Positions 1 to 12,141 of a stretch of DNA of 64,000 nucleotides are shown in pieces (position 1 is the first letter of the stretch; the number at the start of each line of letters is the position of its first letter). A model generated the notes under the pieces. The model saw only the letters and a program-made list of their open reading frames with translations. It was not told where the DNA came from and did not search any database. The stretch lies in assembly GCA_020726505.1 (NCBI GenBank), contig JAHLEZ010000023.1:310001-374000 (forward strand), in the 5' to 3' direction. Source of the DNA: Leptodontidium sp. MPI-SDFR-AT-0119. Its lineage: Eukaryota > Ascomycota > Leotiomycetes > Helotiales > Leptodontidiaceae. Both the position numbers and the translations under genes were made by a program.

Positions 1-11
1 ATATGTAAACC

Positions 12-1807
12 ATGTCCTCTCACGACTCAGAACCAGAATCAGACGCGGAGGTAAGGACCGTCGGAATTCATTACACTCTATACTAGCAATCTGTCTTTTT
101 CAATCGCGCTGCCTCTTTCTCGCGATGTTTCCTTTCCCGCCTCATTTTCCTCTCGTTGAAATCAACCACGCTCTTTCATTGCATCGTATGCCACTGTCAT
201 TTTAATCCGATTTACGTTTATCTATTCTGTCATCAATATTCCGGGTTGTTCTGCGCGTCATTTTTGAGCAGTTGATCACCCAGCCCGTCGCAATGAGCGT
301 GCTGCTGCGCCCTCAACCCGCAACAGTCACTACACCTGCAGACGATTTTCCACGCTATACCTACTCACGAAGACTGACATCGGGCACACAGTCCATAACT
401 TCCGCGTCCTCCATCACAACACCAGCCTTTATACCAGGCTTCACACCAGTGCCGTGGTACCACTTCTCTCTCCGAACTATCGTCCTCATCACCCTCCCTC
501 TCTTCTCTCTTGCTGGCCTCTACGGAACTCTCATTCTCGGAGACGCAAATGGAACTTTCAAAGCCATCATGGCGCTCATCGCGTCTGAGAAGCCGAGATT
601 CCCTGGCACCGACGACGAGCTGCTGATGCAGTACACGCAGATTGGCTGGCTGGATAAGCAACTGACTGTCTTGGTCACGTTCTTTGCGCCAGTTGTGGAT
701 ATGAATCAAGGTGCCCTATCTATGTTTTCAATCTTTGGGACAGGTCAATTTGGGGCGGCGTGGACGTTGATGGTTATGGAAAGTCTACGGATGGGGAATC
801 GGAGGAGGGTTGTGAGTTTGTAAGTGCCCCTCGTTCCCGCTCCCTAACAACCCGACTTGAGTTTGAGTGAGATCAAATCTGATTTCATGTCATCCGATAT
901 TAGTGTTGGAACCTTTGGCCTCATCTTCCAAAACATCTCCTACACAGTCACAGTTCCAATTTGGCTCTTCATCCACCTCCTTACCTCACCAGTATCCAAA
1001 CCGTTCCCAGGCACACATGCCAACAGCGTCCTCCTCATCTCGCCCTGGGACCTCCGCATCCTCCCCGCCTCCATAATACTGAGTTTCCTGGTCCCATCAA
1101 TCCTCATGGGCCTAGATGCACCAAACGTAGTCTCAACACTCACCCACCAACGCTTCATCGCACTCTGGCAACCCTTTCCCCTCTGGACAGTCCTGATCCA
1201 CGTCTTCCTCCGCAGCACTCTCCAAACCCTCTCCTCAACCCTCTTTTCCTCCACCACCAAAACCTCAACAACTTCTCGTCCCAAAACCCCCCTCGGAGCA
1301 ACCTACCTCAGCAATGCCAAACACGTCTACCGCTTCATCCTCACGCTCTGCCTCATAACCCACCTCCCAATCCTAATCCTCTCCTCCCTCCCACCCTCAC
1401 TCATCCCCTCCACTCTTCCTACCCTCCGCGCCATGTCAGCCCAATCACCCCTCGACATCTACATCCCCTACCTCCCCCTCCCCTCGCACCAAGTCTCCTC
1501 CCTCGAAGAAGGCGTCCACACTTTCCTCATCTGGGACATGTATATCGGCTCGTTCGCCTTCCTGCTGTGGGGAATCCTACTATATAGGAACGCGACAACC
1601 GAAAAGGCTATTGTTGATCCGAATACTAGCTTGCCTATTTACAGGGAGCTGCTTCTTGGGGAGAGGATTGGAGATGGTATGGCGTGGAGGAAGTTGGCGG
1701 GGAAGGTTGTCATGTGGTGTATTCTTGCTGGGCCGATTGGAGCCCTGGCTGTGCTACTTTGGGAGAGGGATGCGATTGTTAGGCAGAAGATTAAGCAGGG
1801 GATTTAA
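12..1807 (+). CDS. multi-pass membrane protein, family not identified
   Basis: A protein of about 496 aa with several hydrophobic segments. Exons 12-50, 272-819 and 904-1807 join in frame. The 820-903 intron (gtaagt...ttag) is well supported because the membrane segments run smoothly across it. The first exon encodes 13 acidic residues after a good start context (aaccATGtcc) and ends at gtaagg; it is an inference, and the alternative start is the ATG at 293, giving 476 aa. Hydrophobic stretches lie in the N-terminal third (after WYHFSLRT), just after the second junction (FGLIFQN), and at the C-terminus (VVMWCILAG). A conserved-looking soluble loop reads GTDDELLMQYTQIGWLDKQL. The layout resembles fungal membrane proteins often found in secondary-metabolite loci, but no enzyme motif is visible and I assign no function. 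Confidence 0.8.
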
Positions 1808-4800
1808 AAGGCTTGAATGGAAGAGAGACTGGGGGAATGATGGGAAGTGAACAGTGTTGTTGAGTATTCATTACGTGGGTGGTAATTTGAGTTACCGTTT
1901 TCGAAATTCGGGTGAACGTTTGCTCAATTAGAAGAATTTGAAGACGGCCTGTGTTCAAATTCTTGCTTCACTTTCTCTCTGATGACTATTAACGCAATTT
2001 ATTTCATCCTCAAACACCCCGCTAAATCCACTCCACCGCCCCTTTCCATTCCGATACTGACTTCGAACTCCATAGCTCGTCTCTGCATGCCTATATTAAC
2101 CACGCCCACCCCTTTCGTTGAAGTAGAACCCAAAAGAAATCTATGATGAACTGTCAATATATCGCTGCTGAGGTGGCAGTGACCTTTCCAGAGCAATTTA
2201 CTGCTTCTACAACGAACATGGCATGAGCAGACGCATGTTCGGTCTGAGATACAACGTCTCTATAAACAACTCTCATCGCTCCATGCGCATCCAGGTGTTT
2301 TAAGCGATACTGGACAGTGACGGCTCACTTGACAGCGAATTCTTCAATGACAGCAAAATATCAGAACCTGAACACTTTAAGATAGCTGCCCCTCCGGAAC
2401 GCATCGCCTTTAGGGCTTTTTGTCCAGGTCAAAGTTTCTTAAAAAGTGAGAAACTCCGAGCCGAAGGGCCACGAACAAATCTCACGTAGTGTGGGCTGTG
2501 GCTGTAACTCTTCTTTAAATACGCGCAATTTTAGAACTCAATGGCTAATTGATAGAATTGTTCAAATTCAATCTTCAGTTTTAGTAAAATTTTCAAGCAT
2601 ATATTTTCGAGAAGTCCAAGCAAATTGCCAAACCAGATAAACACCGCTTCTCTAAGTTGAAAATTCAAATTTATAAACACGTTTCCAGGTCTGCAAGCTG
2701 CAACGATAGGTGGAGAGGTAAAATGGTAACAATGTAGAGCATGTGGGACTGGGATTTGCCTTCTCAGCTATACAATTCCCGGCGAGCTTCCCGATTTCTT
2801 TCTTTTCCTCCGTGCTCAGTTTCCCGCAATCAATTCTTGTACTCTCGCCTCATTGATGGAACTACGTCTTGGTTTATTTAACATGAAAATTTGCCATTTT
2901 TGCAAGCCACTCCAGATATTCGGCAATCAAAACAATAATGACGACAACTAGTATCACCTTTGCCAGTAAACTTTTATATCTATATGGCTACTAGAAGAAG
3001 CAGTGAGAATTTACCCCACCTCCAAACTTTGATTCACCCTTGAGATCTCTATCTTGTTAATTCTAATGAACTACTAGCAGGTTCACAAGTCATGGCTTCC
3101 TTGAGGCCCCAATGTCCATGCGTGGACGTTGAATAATGCTTTGGAGAAGTTTATGTACAGATGAAGCACCCAAAGCCATAACTGGCCACCAGGGAAGTGC
3201 CCTCTCGTCTGGCGATTTTTTTGTTTGTTTGTGAAGTTGTGAGGGGAAAGTACCAAATGTTTAATCTGGGAAATTCACTCCTGTCGAATGAAACGTCTCG
3301 GATTTTCACAGACCAAATAGTAGCTACGTTGAAGTTCTAATTCCATTCTAAGTCCCTTATAACTTCACTTTCGCGAGTGTACAAACTTGGCCACACCCTA
3401 CTTCCATTCCAGGGGACATTGATGTGTGGAGGATGAGAGAACTAGACGAGGGTCCTTGATGTGACATAGAAATGTCCATGGAAAGATATGAATATATCTT
3501 ATTCTAAACAATCTCCTATTCTGCTTTCATGGTCGTGCAGTAGAAATATTGCAGTGGCAGGAGGGACGAGAGAGTCTACCTAGCCCATGCAGAATCGACA
3601 GCAATCTACCCATTGACAGCAACCCAAGTCCAAGAAGAGATGAGTACGAATCGACAAAATAGGAGGGAAAGCTTTCCTGTACTTCAACTTCTCCAGAAAC
3701 ATTGTTGATGCGAATCTTATGGCTTCAGAAAATAATTGTATCCGAAAGTACACATGTTTCGATCTCAACTCTTCCTTTGATTCTTTTTATTCACGCAGCT
3801 CCGAACTTCAGTCGTTCTTGTTTTATGCTAGTTTTCAGTGGCCTTCGATTCTATGAAATCTTGACTTCACAAGGACCCTCTATTTTGGCCTTGGCAACTA
3901 ACATTAAAATGAAAACCAAACCGCGAATTATGAATTATGAGGACTAGGTCTCAAGCTCGTGGTCTTTATAAATTAAGATTCAATGCCGACAATTTAATTT
4001 TGCAACCAATGTACTTGAAGTAGTGAGTAAAAATCAGTGATGTGCGAAAAGCCATGAGATTGATCTGACTATAAATTCTACGGCAAGACATCTTCTCCAT
4101 ACCTCATCGCATACGAGCAACATGTGCACCTATTCATGATTCGCTTCATGCCTTGTGGTTATTCACCTAGCGTCAGCTCCAGTCTAGGCCGTAATGCTGC
4201 TTTCTCCATAACACTCAAGTGATTCAAGTTTCCCCTCTCTCGGTGCCTAAAGAAAACGCAAATTCGAGAATAAATGGCAGTATTACAATACCGACAACAT
4301 GGTACGTCGATTTTGACAGCAGAGAAATAACTTAGACTTCATCAAGGCACAGCAACAAGATTCCACTACAGTTGAGTTTCACGAGGTTTGGTATGTCCGT
4401 CTCGTCTCTGCTTGTGCATATCAAAAGATAGTAAAGTTTTCTTCCATCTACTTGACGGCAATTGCTTGCCATTACAAGACTGTCTAACCAGTTTCACGGA
4501 GAAGAGTTGGCCGTTTGTATACTCGATATCTTAAGCCTCAATAAAATCATTGACTGTTAAGATTCAGTGATTCGCCTCACCCAAGCAATTATAAACCAGG
4601 CTTTGACATAAACTCAGCCAAATGAATTCGAACTTAAGTGAATGGCAGCCTTTTAAAACAGTTCACCCAACGAGAAATTCACGTGGTTGAGATTCTGCAA
4701 GCTCGGGTCTTTTTTATTTTTATTTTTTTAAACAACGAACCTCTGCACCTCAAAGCCGTCCACAGGTTGTTAGAGTCTATGTCGAAACAACAATGCTGGC

Positions 4801-5477
4801 TTGGAAAGTGCGTTGCCGTGTAATTCCCTCTCAGCTCTGGAACCGTGTTGACATCACTACGAAGACACCAAGATTTCTGCATGAAATGTTCAGGACGTAA
4901 TAACCTTAGCTTAGAAAAAGATTGTGGTTTTATACGAACTCCAAGCGTGGGTGACAGCGAGAAACGTTCTGACAACAGATGGCAACTCGTGCTGAACTCT
5001 ACCCAGCAATCTGGGTATGAGAACAAAACGTGACCTCCACCACAGCCCACGATCGTAGGCCCCCTAGCTGTTCAGATTTCCAATGTTTCTACCAAGGAGC
5101 TTGGAATCGGTATAAAACGCTGAGGATAACATATTCTTCCGGGATATCAGTCTCCAATTTTCAAAAAGTAAACAAAACCGAGACATTTCTCGCTTCACAT
5201 TTATCGGCGCTGGATCTCCTCCGAGTCCGATGGCCCTGTACCGCCAAGGAAAATGATCCCAGAACTCAACCATGAACGGCGGAAATCTCAGGCAGGAAGA
5301 GAGAATCCCAGTGTTAAAGAAAGGGATATATAAGGTCGCCCACTCCCTCTTGGAATATTTCCAGAAATCATTCATTTCTTCACCAATTGATTGATTCTGC
5401 GTCCTGGCTGTGAAAGCGAAATACCCGCCGAAAGTCAACAAACACATCCCAAATCCAAACCCATCAACCCCATAACA
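1808..5477. other. gene-poor, AT-rich intergenic region
   Basis: About 3.7 kb without a convincing gene. Open frames are short, overlap on both strands and show no domain, signal peptide or splice pattern. The last 150 bases hold the putative promoter of the next gene. I see no transposon ends or tandem arrays. Confidence 0.6.
5326..5333 (+). promoter_or_regulatory. TATA-box-like element upstream of the NmrA-like gene
   Basis: An ATATATAA stretch about 145 bases upstream of the ATG at 5478, a plausible distance for a fungal core promoter. It is supported by sequence and position only. Confidence 0.35.
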
Positions 5478-6639
5478 ATGACAAAACTCATAGTCATCGT
5501 AGGCATCACAGGCCAACAAGTCCGACTTCCCCACTCCCTCCCATCCATCATATAATCAATCCACAGGCTGAAAATCCCAGGGCGGTTCCGTAGCAACATT
5601 CTTCTCTACCCTCCCCGACTGGAAGATCCGCGGCCTAACACGCACACCAACCTCCCCATCCGCACTCCACTGGTCCTCACTCGGAGTGGAGATCATCACC
5701 GCCGACCTCTCCTCCCCTGAGACACTCATCGCCGCCTTCGCCGGCGCAACAGCCATCTTCAGTACGACCGATTTCTGGGGCCCATTCTACGACCCTTCCA
5801 CATCAGCATTATTGAAAGAAGGCGAAAGTCTAGCGGAGTATTGTAAAGAGCGGGAGAAGGCGCAAGGTATGAATGTAGCTGATGCGGCGAGTAAGGTAGT
5901 GGGATTGGAGAGGCTGGTTGTTAGTGCTCTGTGTCATGCTGAGGAGGGCAGTGGTGGGAAGTATAAGAATGTGGCGCATTGGGATGGCAAAGCTGAGGCT
6001 GTTGAGTATTTGAAAAGCACTCACCCGGAGTTGGCAGAGAAGACGACCGTTGTTGTCGTGGGTAATTATATGGAGAATTGGATGGCGGATATTAAGCTCC
6101 GGAAGGCAAGTCTCCCACTCTTCAGGAAGCTTTTTCAAAACTTACACGTTTCTCCTTAGCAAACGGATGGGTCATACCGCCTTGCCCTCGTAGGATCTGG
6201 CAAGACGCCGCAACCACATATTAGTATCGCTCATGATCTCGGACGTGTGATCCACACCGCGCTCCTCACGCCCCCTGGAAAGACCATCTTAGCTGCTGGG
6301 TGCATGCTTTCCTACACCTCGCAACTTCAAATCTGGTGTGAAGTCAACCAAGTCTCCTTCGGTAGCTTCGACGAGCTGTCTGTGGATATGTTCGAGAAGT
6401 TCTTCCCCATTCCAGGACTAGGGAGGGAGTTGGGTGAGATGATGGCGTTTATGGATGAGTTTGGGTATGCGGGGGATTGGGAGATTGTGTTGCCTGAGCA
6501 GGTGAGTTCTGTTGATCTTTGATGCCATTTTGTGGTGGTAATTGTGCTGACGGGATGGTAGCTGGGGACTCCGTGCCCGATGACAAATTTTGAGGAGTTT
6601 GTGAGAGGGCAGGATTGGTCGAAGCAGCTAAGTGAGTAA
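5478..6639 (+). CDS. NmrA-like NAD(P)-binding protein
   Basis: A 328-aa protein from exons 5478-5519, 5581-6105, 6160-6501 and 6562-6639, all in frame. The N-terminus is a Rossmann nucleotide-binding loop (VGITGQQGGSVA, residues about 8-19), with the first intron inside it. It is followed by the KIRGLTRTP strand that usually sets cofactor choice, and by the LVVSAL and YMENW motifs typical of NmrA/HSCARG-type atypical short-chain dehydrogenases. Family members bind NAD(P) and act as redox sensors, transcriptional co-regulators or reductases; which applies here cannot be told. The second intron appears to use a GC donor (gcaagt at 6106). Length matches the family (300-330 aa). Nothing suggests disruption. 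Confidence 0.88.
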
Positions 6640-6992
6640 AAGGAGAGAAAGGCAAAAGGGAAAGCGAGAAGGAAACATTGTAGATTCATGAGAATCCGTA
6701 TTGGTATCGACGTGTCCAGTTCGTTGTGTGTACTCGTCATAATTATAGAAGGTAGCTCCATCTGAACTGTAACGTTCGCTTGCCTGTCTGCCCGTTCCTG
6801 CCTATCCCTACCCGAAAATAAAGGGAGAACCAGTCGTAAATCCATGTCCTTCGAACGGGTATCTTCCAATCGCCGAGCCTGAAAATAAAAAATGCACCAC
6901 TTAGCCAAGCCTGCTCAACCATCCAATCCATCAACAATATCGACCTCCCTGGTCGTTCGCTGCCTTCCTGTATATCGACCAGTGCGAATATA
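6640..6992. other. intergenic region between convergent genes
   Basis: 353 bases between the stop codons of the NmrA-like gene and the acyltransferase gene on the other strand. It should contain both 3' ends. No further gene is seen. Confidence 0.6.
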
Positions 6993-8395
6993 CTAGTATT
7001 GTTTTCCATAAAGCACCGCATTCCACGCCTTGGCTAGCAAGTTCGCTACCAATCCGATGGCAGCCAGAACGATGAAGATTTTCCCCACTTCCAAGGTATG
7101 GTTGAGTTTGACTTCTGTCTCGATGAAATCATCGTTGCCTTTTCCAGCCGACACACCGTTTGTTGCTTCTTTGGCCGCTGGGAATCGACCAGTGGTGAGG
7201 AAATGCTCAATGAAACCATCTTTTTCATACCATCTTTCCCGGAGCCACAATTCGAATTTTCCAGCATCATCAAGTGGAATATCCTTAATGGCAAAGCGAC
7301 GCCAGTACATGTTGACCGATGGCGGTGGCCGACCTTGAAGGTACATGGAGCGGAGGGTGAAGAGGTCTTGGCCGAATTCTCCTCGTCTGATCTGGTCAGT
7401 TATGTTCGTATGGTAAGGTAAGTTAGATCACTTACGGAACTCCTTCATAAGCCAATGTGCAATCGTAGACGTAATCTACTGTTCCCTTCAGCTCATTTAA
7501 GCAGAAGAACGAACCTGTGCTTCTAGGCAGAAGAACATGCTCCATGTCTTTGATCCCTTGTTTTTCTGCCCACTGCGCACTCTTCCGCCGACCATTGTCA
7601 CTCGCATTTGTACCCTCGGGGAAGAGTAACAGCCACATTGGGTCGAGTCCTGAAGTCCCAGACATGGGTCCTGCGTGAACCTCCTTCAACTTCTGTAATC
7701 GATGTGCCAGTCGGGGCTGATCAGTCGACATCTTCCGTGACATGAAAATGAAGCCATAGAACCTCATTCCCCAACCCACAACAGGTATATGCTTGAGCGA
7801 CTCCTTCAATATGATGTATATATGCCCGTGCATGTGCGGCCGGTTGGTGTACGCAATCCACCATAGGTAAAGCCAGTCGGAGTATATCTGCAGAGGTCAG
7901 AATAAGTACTGTATGCGAGCCAGACAAGAGATCCGTACCTGGTGATTTGCTATCATGACAATCCTGTCTGGGAAATGGCATTCCACTCTTCCATCTGCCG
8001 TCCTCTTCAACTGTCCTGCCACAGAGGCATCACCACTTATTCGCACAACCGTAGGAGCCCACCACTTTGTCAAAGTTGTAACAAAGATCCCAAAGGACTG
8101 TTTCGTCAAGGCCATGTAGGCATAGTATAAATCTCTGTTGATCCAATAGAGGGGAACTCCAAAGAACTGGGTGACAACAATCCTGACCAAGTCAACTTTA
8201 GCCCTGCTGGATAAGGGCCAATACTTACGTGCAGCATGACGAGTAGAAGTACGCAATAAGTAGAAAGAGTCGTAGTATCTGCACAGCTCCTGAATGCTTG
8301 ATACGTCCACCTGGATGTCCTACCTCCACCTTCTCCTCTGTGTCAACGACCTTTGTCTTCGAAGACGTGTTCCTCTGCCTGAGATCTGTAGCCAT
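6993..8395 (-). CDS. PlsC-type lysophospholipid acyltransferase
   Basis: A 418-aa protein from exons 8395-8229, 8182-7939, 7887-7436 and 7386-6993. Family members transfer an acyl chain from acyl-CoA to lysophosphatidic acid or a related lysophospholipid in the ER membrane. The catalytic H-x4-D motif (NHQIYSD, residues about 135-141) is split by the second intron. A block II-like segment (GFIFMSRK) and block III FPEGTN (about 226-231) follow in the expected order. FPEGTN rather than FPEGTR is typical of the yeast Cst26/YDR018C-type branch. Hydrophobic segments lie near the N-terminus (LRLFLLIAYFY) and C-terminus (IFIVLAAIGLVANLL). The true start is the ATG at 8395. Substrate preference cannot be read from the sequence. 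Confidence 0.9.
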
Positions 8396-9038
8396 CTTTG
8401 CTTCCTCTGCGAAATATGCTTGCCCTCGTGCTTCTTATGGTTGTAGAAATCCAGATTCTGCCTGGTGTCTCAGCCCACCCCTCCAACTCTTCAAGGCAGA
8501 CTGTCGTGTGGGTGCCCGAGGATTCCGCGCTGCTGCTGACCGTGCTTGATCAAACAACTGCGACCATACGACGCTGAAATAGCGAAAGTTTGTTGCAAAA
8601 CTGTATTGTTGTCAACTTGAAGTCTCCATTTCTTTACAGAAAGTTTGTTTGTAGCTGTTGCGTGTTCGTTCCAGGTGCTTTTATGGTCGGTGGGCACGTA
8701 CCGAAATACGTCAAGACTGGAATGTGACCCTGGCCTGGCTCCTGGATTCAGGGAAGCTCTTCCTTATCGCCGCGATAAGGCATTTTGCTAGCCCGACCCC
8801 GACTGGATCGTATTCGCGTGATGCGACGAAGAGCTTGATTTGACAGCAGCAGCAGCATTCCGTCCATAACTGTCTGCATGGCGGAGATGGAGTTGGATAG
8901 TTACAGCTACGCCAACATGTTCTGCGGGCGACAATGCTTATTATAATCTGCCAAGGACCTCCACATCCAGCTTCCTGTTCCGGCTAAAGACGGACATTTG
9001 CCCTGTTCTGTCAACAACACCACAATCAACACGCGACG
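8396..9038. other. divergent promoter region
   Basis: 643 bases between the start codons of the acyltransferase (minus) and the NAD kinase (plus), presumably holding both promoters. It includes a short cag-rich run near 8845. No coding region is evident. Confidence 0.55.
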
Positions 9039-10409
9039 ATGATATTGAGGAGACTGCTGAGAGGCGGTGTTTGGAAAAGGGGATTTAGCAGTACATCTGC
9101 GAGAAGGGAGATTCTGGATGTAGAGAATCTGCCAGACAGGATTATACCCAGATATCAAGGTAGGTTTTCCCATGCCAGTTATAGCTTCACTGACATTAAA
9201 TAGAATCGCAGACAAGTGACCTGCTATCTCTGATATGGCCCTCTCCTCCACGAAATGTCCTCATAATCAAGAAAAAAAGAGCTCCTCAGGTGACGGAGTC
9301 CTTGCTAGAATATGCAAAGTAAGTCGTGCATCTGTTTGTTTCTTGTTGGCTTTGCTAACTGTCCAGACACATCCATTCAAACTACGACAATGTCTCCTTC
9401 ATATTCGAACCAGCAGTCGCAGCACAGATCCACAAGCAATTCCCCTTCCCAGTTTACACGGCCAGTACATCGGGTGATCTCGCCACCAAAGTCGACATGA
9501 CTACAACCCTCGGCGGAGACGGCACGATTCCTCCACGCATCCTCCCTCTTCAGTACAGAACGAGACGTCCCTCCAATTCTCTCATTCAGTATGGGCACAT
9601 TAGGATTTCTTGGAGAATGGAAGTTTTCCGAATACAAACGAGCATTTAGAGAAGTTTATATGTCTGGGGCAGGGGCAGGGTCACATCTTCTCCAGGATCA
9701 GAAACATCCATATCTAGAAAAGGTCGTTCCTGAGATGGGGGGCGTGGTTACAGGCTGGTCAAGCGTCAGAGGAAAATCCATGGGACCATCAAGAAGCTCG
9801 AAGATCTTATTGCGGAATCGATTGAAGGTTGGGGTGTTTGATGCGAACGGGAACAGAGTGATAGGGGACAACACTACGGAAAGTGCTCTGGGAGATGTCC
9901 ATGCTATGAATGAGGTTATCATTCATCGAGGAAAGGAGGCTCACTTGGCAATCATCGAAGTTTTTGTTGGCGGAAGATTCCTGACAGAGGCGGTTGCGGA
10001 TGGAATGATCATCTCCACTCCCACTGGCAGCACGGCTTATAGCTTAAGTTCGGGGGGCAGCATTATTCACCCACTGGTCAGCAGTCTCATGTTGACGCCC
10101 ATCTGCCCAAGGAGTCTGTCATTCCGACCGCTGGTCCTTCCAGCTAATACACCAATAACACTACGGCTAAGCGAGAAGAACAGGGGCAGGGAGCTGGAAG
10201 TCAGTATCGACGGCCGAAGGAGAAGCATTGGAGTAGGTGTGGGCATGGAAGTACGAGTCAACGGAGAAGACATCGTGAAAGGCAAAGAATGGATCGGAGG
10301 AGTCCCCTGCATCATGCGAGGCACAAAAAGCGGAAATGACGAAGACGATGGTTGGGTTGGAGGATTGAACGGTCTGCTGAAGTTTAACTATCCGTTTGGC
10401 AGCGACTAG
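9039..10409 (+). CDS. mitochondrial-type NAD(H) kinase with an apparent +1 frameshift
   Basis: Exons 9039-9159, 9204-9318 and 9367-10409 encode about 425 aa if one base is discounted. The enzyme phosphorylates NAD or NADH to give NADP(H). The signature GGDGT (9512-9526), the NE motif in AMNEVIIHRG, and the glycine-rich STPTGSTAYSLSSGG region are all present, and the C-terminus ends KFNYPFG as in family members. The N-terminus (MILRRLLRGG...RGFSSTS) is arginine- and serine-rich like a mitochondrial presequence, pointing to a Pos5-like enzyme. Directly after GGDGTI the frame shifts: the bases read ATTCCTC where family conservation expects ATTCTC, so an extra C lies at about 9530. Without it the conserved LHASSLFS...SMGTLGFLGEW follows with no gap. 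No GT-AG intron explains this. It could be a consensus error or a real lesion. Confidence 0.88.
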
Positions 10410-10601
10410 TAAGCAAGGACATATACCCCATGGAGTTTCGATTGGAAAAAAGAAAATGTATAAAATTGTACTCTACTCTGCGATAATTTTCTAGCTTTGA
10501 TGTTTCCGGCACTAGTCCTTATTTTGTCGGGCTTTCGGGCCATACTCTAGCTTCATATTCCTTATCTGGAACTTCCTCGCTATCTACTCCTGGGACCGTT
10601 G
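10396..10601 (+). repeat. duplicated NAD-kinase 3' end, copy 1 (source copy)
   Basis: The last codons, stop and 3' flank of the NAD kinase (gtttggc-gcgactagtaag onward) recur at 20971-21179 over about 200 bases at roughly 85% similarity by eye. This copy is attached to the full gene, so it is probably the source. Confidence 0.8.
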
Positions 10602-10680
10602 CCAGGCGAGAATCCTCACTCCCGTTCCATCTTAACTCTCATCCTCAGCTTTCTCCTACTACACTCACTCTCTACCTACC

Positions 10681-10681
<1 letters not shown>

Positions 10682-10715
<34 letters not shown>
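10682..10715. repeat. 34-base poly-C homopolymer
   Basis: An uninterrupted run of 34 C, flanked by acctacct on the left and a cgcgcgg-cacacaca stretch on the right. The length in the assembly may not be exact. Confidence 0.9.
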
Positions 10716-10716
<1 letters not shown>

Positions 10717-11136
10717 CGCGGCCACACACACACTTCATCTAGGCTTAAATCGTAACCCGCTGTTCCACAATGTCACGAACTGTGATCTTTGGTCGCTTTT
10801 TGCCAAGTTACATTAACAAAATCAATGAGGTAGCTTTGTGTGCCTTCACGGAGAGTCTGAAGGCTGAGCGAATGGCAACATGAGAGTTTGGGAATAACGT
10901 CCGTCCCTACGTTGCGAGAAACCCACCGTGCTGAGAAAAATGATAGGTACTTTGACTTTGAGCAGCTTAAACTCTATATATACATTAGTACAGTTTATAG
11001 TTTTATATAATTCATATTCCGTGGCTACTCCTGAATATTATAAACCCCTCCCACTAGTGAATTATGTTCGTGTCGTCGGCCTTACCTTTGATTTACAGGT
11101 AATCTTATTTTATAGCATCATGGAGTTCCTTAAGAA

Positions 11137-11370
11137 TGTGACGATCTCCTCACACGCTGCAGTGTCAAGGAGACTCAGGGGTTTGGGTTAGGTTTGACTA
11201 GGACCACCTTCGGTGGGGTTTCGGGGGTGATTCGCATGCATATAAGGAGGGCTTTCCTCAGACTCCTCGAATTCTGTATCTTCTTTGTTTCCTTCGTACT
11301 AGACCTATAATATTACTCTTGCCATACTCTTGCTCCCATACTCGACTGCTAGAGGTATTGCGTCGTTACA
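11137..11370 (+). mobile_element. solo LTR of an LTR retrotransposon
   Basis: A 234-bp element starting TGTGACGA and ending TCGTTACA, i.e. TG...CA termini forming an 8-base inverted repeat with one mismatch. It is flanked by the perfect 5-bp duplication AAGAA (11132-11136 and 11371-11375), the hallmark of integrase-mediated insertion. A TATAAGG box lies inside (about 11240). No internal gag-pol region or second LTR is present, so it is most simply a solo LTR left by LTR-LTR recombination. Superfamily cannot be assigned. Confidence 0.85.
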
Positions 11371-12141
11371 AAGAACAGCTTGATAATCTAGCTTTTATTT
11401 CTTAGGATATATATAAAAAGGTCGTATCTAATCTTTACCGCCTTATTTTCAAGCTAGAAATTGTTATGAGCTGCTGTAATATGTAAATTTATACGAGATC
11501 GCCACCCAGGTTAGTACCTCAATCAGCGCTGCAGGGCACATGCTACTGTTTTCATTATAAAGGAAAGAAAGGGATGGAACGGGCATGTTAATCAAGAAAA
11601 TGGAGAATGAATGTGGGCAGGGGAAATCAAGAGAACGAGGACGAGAACGAGGAAAGATACAAGCTTCCGTCTGTCCAGGGTTTCGTCATTGTCAGTTCAT
11701 TCGATGGTATAGCTGTGCTGCAATCCCAAGGTTCAGGAAGAGGGTCCCGCTACAAAGTAGCCCGCCAGCGGTGTTTAGCGGATGTCGTTCTATATTTAGG
11801 TACATGAGTGCCAACATGCGGCTTGGAAAACAGTGTAAAGTGGTGCGATGCGGTGCGATGCTCGATATCATGCAAAATTTAAATGGCGATTCAGATTGCC
11901 AAGTCTGAACAGATTAGCCTATCCCGTACAGATTCTGTTGCGGATCATTTTGAGCAATCCTGGCAGAATGTCAATGTAGGGAACTTTTGTTTCTTTTGTC
12001 GATGGTCGAAACGTGGCTTTCTGTTGGGCTTTTTTCGAAGCGACTCGAACCAGCCAGGCGTACGTTGAAAAAGTGACAAAGTCGCGACCGCCATTTCCTT
12101 TCTACAATCAACTTCGCGTCCCTCATCTCGCACCCGTCGTC

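Larger units (their letters stand above)
10410..12141. other. intergenic region with duplication, poly-C run and solo LTR
   Basis: About 1.7 kb at the left edge of the accessory island. It contains the rest of the duplicated 3' flank, a 34-base C run, and a 234-bp solo LTR. The remaining sequence has only short unsupported frames. Confidence 0.6.

Noticed and set aside
961..1587. 208-codon frame inside the membrane-protein gene
   Set aside because: A Pro/His-rich shadow of the real frame in C-rich coding sequence.
5064..5534. 156-codon minus-strand frame upstream of and antisense to the NmrA-like start
   Set aside because: It overlaps the promoter and first exon of a well-supported gene and lacks conserved features.
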